39,268 nucleotides of DNA, from contig JAISWH010000052.1 of assembly GCA_031271125.1 (NCBI GenBank), positions 1-39,268 of the forward strand. Direction: 5' to 3'. The notes under the pieces are model-generated. The model was given only the letters and a program-made list of their open reading frames with translations. It was not told where the DNA came from and did not search any database. Position numbers and translations under genes: made by a program. Positions 1 to 6,662 of this stretch are shown piece after piece. This DNA comes from Dysgonamonadaceae bacterium (lineage in GTDB: Bacteria; Bacteroidota; Bacteroidia; Bacteroidales; Azobacteroidaceae). Position 1 is the stretch's first letter; every line of letters starts with the position of its first letter.

Positions 1-1
1 T

Positions 2-796
2 ACCGTTGGAAACAGGGACGAATGTTCGCCTGTTGCCGGATTGTTGGATGCGGAAGGCAATAGATATACCGTTTCCAAGTTTGATAGTGTTTGCTGGATG
101 ACCCAGAATTTGCGTTCTACGTGGACCCTGCAGGGAAGTCAAGTACAGACAATAACCGCAAACGTGAATAAAGACAATGATCCGAATGCTGTTGTTTATT
201 ATTATCCAAATCCAAATATTTATACAGCAGAAAACCTTCCGCCCGACGAATATGGATTCTTATATACCTGGGGCGCCGCTAATATCGGCACAGTGACAAC
301 AGAAGCTACGAATGCTTTTCTCGGTAAAACATCCGACCGGCAGGGGATTTGTCCGGATGGTTGGACACTGCCCAGTGATTACGACTGGAGTCAACTGGAA
401 AAAGAGATTGCAACCCATCCGGAGAAATACACCTCTGACGAGAATCCTGTAGCATATACATGGAATGTAGATTATGAAAATAATACCGGTTGGCGTCCGA
501 AAGAAGGAAAACCCGATGAAAACGGGTGGGGGCGCACTATGAAAAGTCCCACTATAGTTAACAGCGTCGATCCCAAAGGTGTAAGCAAAACAGACAGCAC
601 CGGCTTCAATGCGTTGTTAGTGGGCGGCCTTGGGAGCGGTGGTAACCTCAATTTCGGCTTGGCCACGCGCTTCTGGTCCAGTAGCGCCAGTAGTGAGACA
701 GTTGCGTGGCGTCGAACTCTGAATAGCGACAACTCGGGTGCGTATCGTTCCACTGACACTAAGTACTACTTGTTTAGCGTCAGGTGCAAGAAATAA
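2..796 (+). CDS. FISUMP-domain surface protein, C-terminal part (5' end outside window)
   Basis: The frame is open from the first bases of the window, so this is the C-terminal ~264 residues of a longer protein. It shows the hallmarks of the FISUMP domain (Fibrobacter succinogenes major paralogous domain): an opening DAEGNRYTV block, CWMTQNLR, a central CPDGWTLPSDYDW block, and a closing FWSSS...YYLFSVRCKK block. Such domains are typical of secreted or surface lipoproteins of Bacteroidota and Fibrobacterota; the molecular role is unknown. A signal peptide or Ig-like repeats would lie upstream, out of view. A leucine codon TTG at 41 could be miscalled as the start, but homology-like sequence continues upstream of it (residues VGNRDECSPVAG). 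A related domain ends the gene at the other edge of the window. Confidence 0.8.
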   Translation, partial: TVGNRDECSPVAGLLDAEGNRYTVSKFDSVCWMTQNLRSTWTLQGSQVQTITANVNKDNDPNAVVYYYPNPNIYTAENLPPDEYGFLYTWGAANIGTVTTEATNAFLGKTSDRQGICPDGWTLPSDYDWSQLEKEIATHPEKYTSDENPVAYTWNVDYENNTGWRPKEGKPDENGWGRTMKSPTIVNSVDPKGVSKTDSTGFNALLVGGLGSGGNLNFGLATRFWSSSASSETVAWRRTLNSDNSGAYRSTDTKYYLFSVRCKK

Positions 797-809
797 TGAC
801 AATTTGACT

Positions 810-901
810 CCGCTCGGCGAAGGCTCCAGCTTTCGTCGTGTTAAACGGCATGTCTGGATACATGCTATTAACCCGACGTAAGCAGAGCTTACGCCGAGCG
901 G
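810..901. repeat. Structured intergenic dyad with three internal hairpins
   Basis: The spacer between the FISUMP gene and the radical SAM gene (797-1020) holds an outer stem CCGCTCGGCG (810-819) pairing with CGCCGAGCGG (892-901). Inside are a weak hairpin at 819-834 (GAAGGCT/AGCTTTC), a central one GCATGT (848-853)/ACATGC (860-865), and a perfect one CGTAAGC (877-883)/GCTTACG (887-893). The outer arms remain similar for about 30 bases when one is reverse-complemented. It probably ends transcription of the FISUMP gene or is a dispersed palindromic repeat; no U-tract is present. Confidence 0.6.
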
Positions 902-991
902 GGGCATGAGTATATGAAGGTTAGAAAACCAGACCCTGTTGCTGCAGGATAATTTGTCATGGGGTTCGTACGATAATTCAAAAAACATTTG

Positions 992-999
992 TAAATTTG
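992..999 (+). promoter_or_regulatory. Bacteroidota -7 box for the radical SAM gene
   Basis: TAAATTTG fits the TAnnTTTG consensus of the Bacteroidota housekeeping sigma factor. It lies 21 bases before the ATG at 1021 and overlaps a possible TTG start at 997, which argues for the ATG. I see no clear -33 TTTG. The preceding ~15 bases resemble those in front of the ATPase gene at 36252. Confidence 0.5.
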
Positions 1000-1020
1000 T
1001 GTAGAATTTCGACAAAAATC

Positions 1021-2301
1021 ATGAACCCCAAAATATTTGAAAAACTCAAAACGCTGGCCGAAGCGGCAAAGTACGATGTTTCCTGTGCGTCGAGCGGAAC
1101 CACGCGGAACAATCCGGTGAAAAATCTCGGTACAGCTGCCGGTTGGGGTATTTGTCACAGTTTTACGGAAGACGGCCGGTGCGTTTCCCTGCTGAAAATC
1201 ATGTTGACCAATCACTGTATCTACGATTGCGGATATTGCATGAACCGCCGGAGTAATGATATTCCCCGAAGTACGTTTTCCGTATCGGAATTAGTTGAAT
1301 TGACGATTGAATTTTACCGCAGGAATTACATCGAAGGACTGTTTCTGAGTTCGGGAGTCGTCCGTAACGCCGATTACACGATGGAGCGCATGGTGCGGGT
1401 GGCAAAAGATTTGCGGCTCGTTCACAAATACAACGGGTATATCCATTTGAAAAGCATTCCCGGAGCAAGTCGCGAATTGATTACGGAAGCCGGTTTGTAT
1501 GCCGACCGCTTGAGTTGCAACATCGAAATGCCTTCCGAAGCAAGCCTCCGCATCATAGCGCCCGATAAAAACTACCAAAGCGTTTATCGTCCGATGCACT
1601 ACATACAGCAAGGTTTTTTGCAAAGTGCGGAAGACAAGAAAAAGTATCGCCACACGCCACGTTTCGCGCCGGCCGGGCAAAGTACGCAAATGATTATCGG
1701 GGCAAGTCCCGACGATGATAACCGGATTCTACATTTAGCCAATGCCTTGTACCAGAGACCGGCTATGAAAAGAGTGTATTATTCGGGTTATATCCACCTC
1801 AATACCTATGATACCCGTTTGCCGGCGCTGCCGACGCCGCCTTTGGTCCGGGAAAACCGCCTGTACCAAGCCGATTGGTTGATGCGTTTTTATCAATTCA
1901 AAGTAGACGAAATTGTAGATGAAAAGCATCCCAATCTTGACTTGGAAATCGACCCGAAATTGGCATGGGCCTTGCGCCATCCCGAAAATTATCCGGTAAA
2001 TATCAATACCGCCGACTACGAAACGATATTAAGGGTTCCCGGAATCGGCGTGAAATCGGCCAATTTGATCATTTCTTCCCGGCGGTTCGGACGGCTCACT
2101 TCCGATCACCTGAAAAAAATGGGCGTGGTGATGAAACGCGCCAAATATTTTATTACTTGCAATGAATTACAAGCATTTACCGTGCAAGAAGCCGGTTCCG
2201 AATACATCCGAAGGGCTTTGACCGCTCCGCCGAAAAAGAAGAAAGACGAAGAACAACAGTTAATTATTGGTTTTGAATATGATACCCCCCGTAACCCCTA
2301 A
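1021..2301 (+). CDS. Putative DNA modification/repair radical SAM protein (UDG-linked family)
   Basis: A 426-residue radical SAM enzyme. The CX3CX2C cluster motif is seen as NHCIYDCGYC (Cys66, Cys70, Cys73), which should bind a [4Fe-4S] cluster and cleave S-adenosylmethionine. Near the C terminus, VPGIGVKSANLIISSRR resembles a helix-hairpin-helix DNA-binding motif. Both features and the next gene match the rSAM/uracil-DNA-glycosylase-linked family (TIGR03916 type), inferred to act on DNA but without an established reaction. I chose ATG 1021 over TTG 997 because the family begins with this block and the promoter box overlaps 997. The last six residues (DTPRNP) and the stop lie in the GC-rich repeat at 2284. 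The gene overlaps the next by 23 bases, so the two are probably co-translated. Confidence 0.85.
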   Translation: MNPKIFEKLKTLAEAAKYDVSCASSGTTRNNPVKNLGTAAGWGICHSFTEDGRCVSLLKIMLTNHCIYDCGYCMNRRSNDIPRSTFSVSELVELTIEFYRRNYIEGLFLSSGVVRNADYTMERMVRVAKDLRLVHKYNGYIHLKSIPGASRELITEAGLYADRLSCNIEMPSEASLRIIAPDKNYQSVYRPMHYIQQGFLQSAEDKKKYRHTPRFAPAGQSTQMIIGASPDDDNRILHLANALYQRPAMKRVYYSGYIHLNTYDTRLPALPTPPLVRENRLYQADWLMRFYQFKVDEIVDEKHPNLDLEIDPKLAWALRHPENYPVNINTADYETILRVPGIGVKSANLIISSRRFGRLTSDHLKKMGVVMKRAKYFITCNELQAFTVQEAGSEYIRRALTAPPKKKKDEEQQLIIGFEYDTPRNP

Positions 2302-3145
2302 ATCCCCTAAAGAGGACTTTGTCTCAGCAAAATATTCGACCTCACCGCCCCCGACTCCCCCTTCAGGGGGTTGGGGGGTAATAACCCGTTACTTTATATA
2401 CGACAATACATTTGACGGGCTTCTGACCTGTGTTTTCGACGCCTTCAACCGGAAAGAATTTCCCGACCGGATTGTCGGGGAAAACACGCAACTTCCTTTG
2501 TTTACCGAATCCTTCACGGTCATCACCGACGAAACCAAGTCCGACCGCGTATTGAAAGCCCTTCGGGAAAAAATTTCCAGGTCGGCGCTGGATATGTTGT
2601 TTATCGATTATCTTTCCGAATCGGATGACACGACAATCATTCTTTTCCGGTACATCCGAAAAGCATTGACTTCGGAATTTAGCATTGAAATGAATTTTGC
2701 CGACCCGGATGTACTTGAATTATCGAAGATCTATAAAAAAGTCACCCGGGAAGAAGAACGGATGCGGCAATTTGTCCGCTTTCAGAAAACCGTCGACGGG
2801 ATTTTCTTTGCGGTGATGAATCCCATATATAATGTTCTGCCTTTATCGGCGCGTTTTTTCCAAAACCGGTTTGCCGACCAGTCTTGGATAATTTACGACA
2901 TCAGAAGAAAATACGGATTGTATTACGATTTGCACACCGTCGAGACCGTTCAATTCGACCATTTGGAAATCGCTGCGGAAACAGGCAAATTAACTCCTGA
3001 GAAATTAGACGATTACGAATTGGCTTTCCAGGATTTATGGAAAGATTACCTGAAAGCCATTACGATTCAGGAACGGAAAAATTTGAAATTGCAACGGCAA
3101 TTTATGCCGAAACGGTTTTGGAAATACTTGACGGAAAAAAATTAA
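2279..3145 (+). CDS. DUF4130/TIGR03915-type putative DNA repair protein, partner of the radical SAM gene
   Basis: 288 residues from ATG 2279. The recognisable domain starts around residue 36 (RYFIYDNTFDGLLTCVFDAF) and includes LFTESF, a basic/acidic middle, the block KTVDGIFFAVMNPIYNVLPL, then FFQNRFADQSWIIYDIRRKYGLYYD. This matches the DUF4130 family that accompanies the radical SAM protein in many bacteria and has been likened to uracil-DNA glycosylases; its true reaction is unknown. Some relatives carry a further C-terminal UDG domain, absent here. The first ~33 residues are proline-rich and come from the GC-rich repeat, so they are probably not part of the ancestral protein. No in-frame ATG, GTG or TTG lies between the repeat and the core; real initiation may be at 2279, at TTG 2267, or at a rare ATA at 2381. 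Confidence 0.75.
   Translation: MIPPVTPKSPKEDFVSAKYSTSPPPTPPSGGWGVITRYFIYDNTFDGLLTCVFDAFNRKEFPDRIVGENTQLPLFTESFTVITDETKSDRVLKALREKISRSALDMLFIDYLSESDDTTIILFRYIRKALTSEFSIEMNFADPDVLELSKIYKKVTREEERMRQFVRFQKTVDGIFFAVMNPIYNVLPLSARFFQNRFADQSWIIYDIRRKYGLYYDLHTVETVQFDHLEIAAETGKLTPEKLDDYELAFQDLWKDYLKAITIQERKNLKLQRQFMPKRFWKYLTEKN
2284..2379. repeat. GC-rich palindromic (REP-like) element, copy 1
   Basis: About 96 bases with C-run/G-run arms: a left arm beginning ACCCCCCGTAACCCC and a right arm containing CCCCC-TTCA-GGGGG and ending in TTGGGGGGT. The arms are imperfect reverse complements around a middle with CAGCAAAATATTC. A second copy of the same structure is at 32388-32471, with a matching middle (CAGCAACATATTC). 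Here the element spans the junction of two overlapping genes: it encodes the radical SAM stop codon and the first ~33 residues of the next reading frame. Confidence 0.75.
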
Positions 3146-3170
3146 TTTTGGGGGGCACGGCGCCTGCGGG

Positions 3171-3189
3171 GGCGCTCATGAAGAGCGCC
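3171..3189. terminator. Hairpin between convergent genes
   Basis: GGCGCTC (3171-3177) and GAGCGCC (3183-3189) form a perfect 7-bp stem with a 5-base loop in the 60-base gap between two convergent genes. The surroundings are very G/C rich with no obvious T-run, so a role as bidirectional terminator is inferred from position and stem stability. Confidence 0.45.
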
Positions 3190-3205
3190 ACCCATGTGCG
3201 CGCCC

Positions 3206-4669
3206 TTACAAACTGTCACCGAAATCTTCCTTAAACTTGGCAATCAATTTCTGCGGCCAATCTGAAACCGGCTCCAAACGCCCCATGAAGAAACGAAGCA
3301 CCGGCGGTTCATACACAAACCGTAATCCGCCGATAAGCTCTCTGTTTTCGTTAAGCCAGACAAGGCGGTCGATCACATACTTGATTTGCGAAAGCGTGAA
3401 CACACGGCGAGGCACAGCCAAACGGAGCAGTTCCATATCGGCATAAGTTTCGTTGCCGTACTCATCGCGCTGATTCGACAGCGAGCCGCGTTCCATCCCG
3501 CGCACGCCCGAAATCAGGTAAAACGCCGAAGCAAAAGCGCCGGCTACATATTCTTTTTTATCAAGATGTTTGCAAATATCCCTTGCATTGACATGAGCGC
3601 CAAGCACCCCCGGAGGCGTTATCATCGGCACGCCCTGTTCTGTGGCGGAATTAACCAAATATTTGATAAAATTGGGACTTTGGCTGATCATGGTTTCATC
3701 AAGCGTTTCGTACAAACCGACGGCAATGGCTTCGATTTCGCGTACAGACATACCGCCGTAGGTCAGGAAGCCTTCAAAAAGCGGTATCAGCGGTTCCATT
3801 TCACGATAAATCTTATCGTTGTTGGTACAGATAGCCCCACCCCGTGAAGAACTGAGTTTGCGAGCGGAAAAATACACCGTATCAACCATTCCGGTTATGA
3901 TTTGTATAATTTCGCCCATTGAATGTTCGGCAAATTCAGGCTCGCGTTGTTTCACCAAATACGCATTTTCACCGAGCAGGCTTGCATCAAGCACAAGGCG
4001 GATGCCGTATTTGTCGGCAATGGCCTTCACATCGCGCAGGTTTTGTATCGAAAACGGCTGTCCGCCAATCAGGTTGGTAGAAGCTTCCATACGGATAAAC
4101 GGAATATTGGAAGCGTCTTCTTTGATAATGATTTCTTCCAATTTTTCGACATTCATATTCCCTTTGAAGGGATGCGAAGAGGTGGTTTTATAGGCTTCGT
4201 CGTAAAGCAACTCCACAATTCGCCCTCCATACTGAGTGATGTGCGCCAATGTAGTTGTAAAATGATAGTTCATCGGAATGAGGCTACCCTTTTTGATGTA
4301 AGCGCAAGCGATGATGTTTTCGGCAGCGCGTCCTTGATGCACGGGCAACAGATATTTTTTACCCAACACATCTTCCACCGCTTTTTGCATACGGATAAAA
4401 CTTTGCGATCCGGCGTAGGCGTCGTCGGCCTGCATCATAGCCGCAAGCTGATTATCACTCATGGCATTGACGCCGCTGTCGGTAATCATATCCAAAAATA
4501 TATCGGTGGTTTTTAAGCCAAACGTGTTAAAGCCTCCTTCATAAAGGGCTTCCAACCGTCGTTCGATAGGGACTAAATGCAGTTTTTGTACAATACGCAC
4601 TTTATGGAGCTCCAACGGAATATCTTCTCCATTGTAAAATTTAATTTTTACAGGATTTTCCTTGTTCAT
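3206..4669 (-). CDS. Tryptophanase/tyrosine phenol-lyase family PLP enzyme, divergent active site
   Basis: 487 residues, fold-type I beta-eliminating lyase (COG3033 type). Conserved family blocks: FLDMITDSG, HQGRAAE (111-117), GGQPFSIQNLRDVK, ENAYLVKQRE, LTYGGM and RLAVPRRVFT. The PLP lysine should be Lys271 in FSARKLSSSRGG, where tryptophanases and tyrosine phenol-lyases have SAKKD or SGKKD. The block after the PLP-binding Asp228 is DASLLGEN instead of DSARFAEN, losing a conserved Arg. Towards the C terminus SGVRGMERG (387-395) and LRFF (458-461) resemble tyrosine phenol-lyase, while tryptophanase has His in the last block. A phenol-lyase-like or different C-S/C-C/C-O beta-elimination is therefore possible; indole production should not be assumed. 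It is last in a minus-strand set, 42 AT-rich bases after a Usp gene. Confidence 0.8.
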   Translation of the reverse strand: MNKENPVKIKFYNGEDIPLELHKVRIVQKLHLVPIERRLEALYEGGFNTFGLKTTDIFLDMITDSGVNAMSDNQLAAMMQADDAYAGSQSFIRMQKAVEDVLGKKYLLPVHQGRAAENIIACAYIKKGSLIPMNYHFTTTLAHITQYGGRIVELLYDEAYKTTSSHPFKGNMNVEKLEEIIIKEDASNIPFIRMEASTNLIGGQPFSIQNLRDVKAIADKYGIRLVLDASLLGENAYLVKQREPEFAEHSMGEIIQIITGMVDTVYFSARKLSSSRGGAICTNNDKIYREMEPLIPLFEGFLTYGGMSVREIEAIAVGLYETLDETMISQSPNFIKYLVNSATEQGVPMITPPGVLGAHVNARDICKHLDKKEYVAGAFASAFYLISGVRGMERGSLSNQRDEYGNETYADMELLRLAVPRRVFTLSQIKYVIDRLVWLNENRELIGGLRFVYEPPVLRFFMGRLEPVSDWPQKLIAKFKEDFGDSL

Positions 4670-4711
4670 AGATTCAAATTGATAATTATATAATTAATTA
4701 ATACATTAAAA

Positions 4712-5590
4712 TCAACAATACATGGCCAAGAGCGGGGTATCTGTGTGAAACAACATTTTCCGCGCAATGCCGGGATTGAAAATACGAGCGAAAAGACTTC
4801 GCTTATAGGTAGTTAGTGAAATAATATCTATCGATTCGTCGCGTACGAATTTCTCCATGTTCAGCACCAAATCGTCCGCATCAATAATTTTGTAATTGAT
4901 TGGAATGTCGGGATATTGTTTCCGGAAATATTCCTTAATCCCAGCCAATTTTATTTCATTCCAAACATTGGGATGATGGGTAAGATGGAAAAGATAATAT
5001 TCAACCGGGTAAGATTTCAAGAGATTGAATAGATTGTCGAATACATCCAAATCTTTCTGTTCGAAACTGGTGCCGAAAGCGACTTTTTTCACCTGCGACA
5101 GCCGGCGAAAAGGAGTGTTTTCAGGTATTGCCAATAAAGGAACTTGCACGTTCTCAATGACTTCGGCGGTAACGCTTCCGATCAAATCGGCGTCTTTCCT
5201 GGTTTTACCGCGAGTACCCATAATCACTATTGCCGGTTTGACTTTGTTGCAATGATTTACAATTTCTTCTTCGGGAAGCCCGTTTTTCAGGAAACAGTGA
5301 TACGGAACGTCAGGCCACCCGTCCTTGCTGATTTTTTCTTTGATAGAAGCGGCGAATTTATCCAAATCTTCCTGCGCTTTTTTCCGTATTTGCGCAAATT
5401 CTTCTTCGTTAATCGGGGAACGTTCTCTAAAAACAAGGGGAATTGAAAATTGGGAGTTGTAAAAAGCATGCAAAATACCAATACGCGCACCAATATCGTG
5501 CGCGTAATTGAATCCTAATTCACAGGCATAAAGTGAATATTCCGAGAAATCAACCGGAATCAGAATATTTTTAATAGCTTTTTCTTCCAC
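4712..5590 (-). CDS. Tandem universal stress protein (UspA family)
   Basis: 292 residues holding two Usp domains in tandem. The first opens with NILIPVDFSEYSLYACELG and ends with MGTRGKTRKDADLIGS (a GX2GX9GS nucleotide-binding motif) followed by VIENVQVPLLAIP. The second (from about residue 165, KKVAFGTSF) is degenerate and lacks the glycine motif. Usp proteins bind ATP and help cells through starvation or stress. The GTG start at 5590 touches the TAA stop of the HTH gene with no spacer, implying translational coupling. A downstream PLP lyase may share the transcript. Confidence 0.85.
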   Translation of the reverse strand: MEEKAIKNILIPVDFSEYSLYACELGFNYAHDIGARIGILHAFYNSQFSIPLVFRERSPINEEEFAQIRKKAQEDLDKFAASIKEKISKDGWPDVPYHCFLKNGLPEEEIVNHCNKVKPAIVIMGTRGKTRKDADLIGSVTAEVIENVQVPLLAIPENTPFRRLSQVKKVAFGTSFEQKDLDVFDNLFNLLKSYPVEYYLFHLTHHPNVWNEIKLAGIKEYFRKQYPDIPINYKIIDADDLVLNMEKFVRDESIDIISLTTYKRSLFARIFNPGIARKMLFHTDTPLLAMYC

Positions 5591-5869
5591 TTAAACATTA
5601 GCCGTAACCGAAGTTACTTTGTGACTGCTTTCTCCTAATATAATCAGCGCTTTATCTAAAATTGTCGAGTCATCCAATATAACGATGCCGCCGTCGGGAC
5701 CCGGTTCGATATGAATACCGGCTTTATTTCCCGTACTGTGGTTCACATTGCCAAAATAATTTCTCACGGTTTCTACCGATAAACCCAACTCAGCAGCAAT
5801 TTGGCGAATGCTGCCGTCGGGAAGACTGTCTTTGATTCGACGAAGTTCATTAAATGTTATTGTCTTCAT
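5591..5869 (-). CDS. Small HTH DNA-binding protein
   Basis: 92 residues. Residues about 18-40 (DGSIRQIAAELGLSVETVRNYFG) read as a helix-turn-helix of the kind that recognises DNA through the second helix. The rest is a short tail, including GPDGGIVILDDSTILDKALIIL, that may dimerise. It is first in the minus-strand set HTH-Usp-lyase and abuts the Usp gene exactly, so it may regulate this operon. I do not recognise a named family beyond the conserved Bacteroidota DNA-binding protein type. The 97 bases upstream have only an imperfect -7 box (TACATTAG). Confidence 0.7.
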   Translation of the reverse strand: MKTITFNELRRIKDSLPDGSIRQIAAELGLSVETVRNYFGNVNHSTGNKAGIHIEPGPDGGIVILDDSTILDKALIILGESSHKVTSVTANV

Positions 5870-5966
5870 GCATTATGATAATTTAATGTTAAAAAGCAGG
5901 TGCTAATGTACAGAAAAAATGAATACCGTCCAACTATTTTGCATAAATTAACCGGCGTAAAAATAA

Positions 5967-6662
5967 TTATTCCTGAAACAAAATTTTAACTAATTGATTA
6001 CTAAACAGTAACAAAAATGTTAAATGTACACCGAATATTCCGCAAAGAAAATTGGATTTCCATTGGGAAAAACCGGATTTTGTATCGTTTTTTTCAACTT
6101 TCACCCATTTATAACGGCCGAATTGATACAGCCGATAAACCGAATATCCTATCAAAGAGCCAACAAGCGCGCCGGCCACAACGTCCGAAATAAAATGTAC
6201 GCCCAGATAAACCCGCGAATAAATAGTCAGCAGGGCAAAAAGGAAAATCATCCCTGTGTATATCCTGTTCCGGAAAATCAATAAGGTGAAAACGGCAAAT
6301 CCGAAAGCATTGGAAGCGTGGCTTGATATAAAACCGTACAATCCGCCCCTGTAACCCATCACTGTTTTTACCTGATCCCCAAAATCGGGATGGTGCGTAG
6401 GCCGGAAGCGGTGAAAAAACGGTTTGCAAAAACCGGAAGCGATTTGGTCGCAAAGCAAAACGACCAAACCGAGCGCCAAAAGAATACAAACAATTTCTTT
6501 CAGGTTTTTTTTATAACAGAAAATAAACAAAAAACATAAATAAAAAAGGAGCCACGTCCATTTATAAGAATACAAGTAGAAAAAATTATCCAAAAAAGCC
6601 GATTCGCTTCCATTCAGTTGGAAGAAAAGCGATTTCTCAAATTGGAGCCCATTTTCAAGCAT
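5967..6662 (-). CDS. PAP2-family membrane phosphatase
   Basis: 231 residues with about five hydrophobic segments. The three-part acid phosphatase signature is visible: KPFFHRFRP (80-88, KX6RP), SSHAS (113-117, in place of PSGH) and SRVYLGVHFISD (149-160, SRX5HX3D). Such enzymes dephosphorylate lipid phosphates on the outer side of the inner membrane, for instance undecaprenyl diphosphate or phosphatidylglycerol phosphate; the exact substrate cannot be told from sequence. It overlaps the upstream GH57 gene by 8 bases, so the two are probably one transcript. Confidence 0.88.
   Translation of the reverse strand: MLENGLQFEKSLFFQLNGSESAFLDNFFYLYSYKWTWLLFYLCFLFIFCYKKNLKEIVCILLALGLVVLLCDQIASGFCKPFFHRFRPTHHPDFGDQVKTVMGYRGGLYGFISSHASNAFGFAVFTLLIFRNRIYTGMIFLFALLTIYSRVYLGVHFISDVVAGALVGSLIGYSVYRLYQFGRYKWVKVEKNDTKSGFSQWKSNFLCGIFGVHLTFLLLFSNQLVKILFQE

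Noticed and set aside
840-871. GTTAAAC and ATTAAC around the central hairpin suggested an integron attC site
   Set aside because: The two core-like boxes are in the wrong order for attC (which begins with an AAC-type box and ends with a GTT-type box), one fits poorly, and no integrase or cassette array is seen.
810-901. Cloverleaf-shaped dyad considered as a tRNA gene
   Set aside because: Arm lengths, the lack of T-loop and D-loop consensus bases, and no plausible anticodon loop rule it out.
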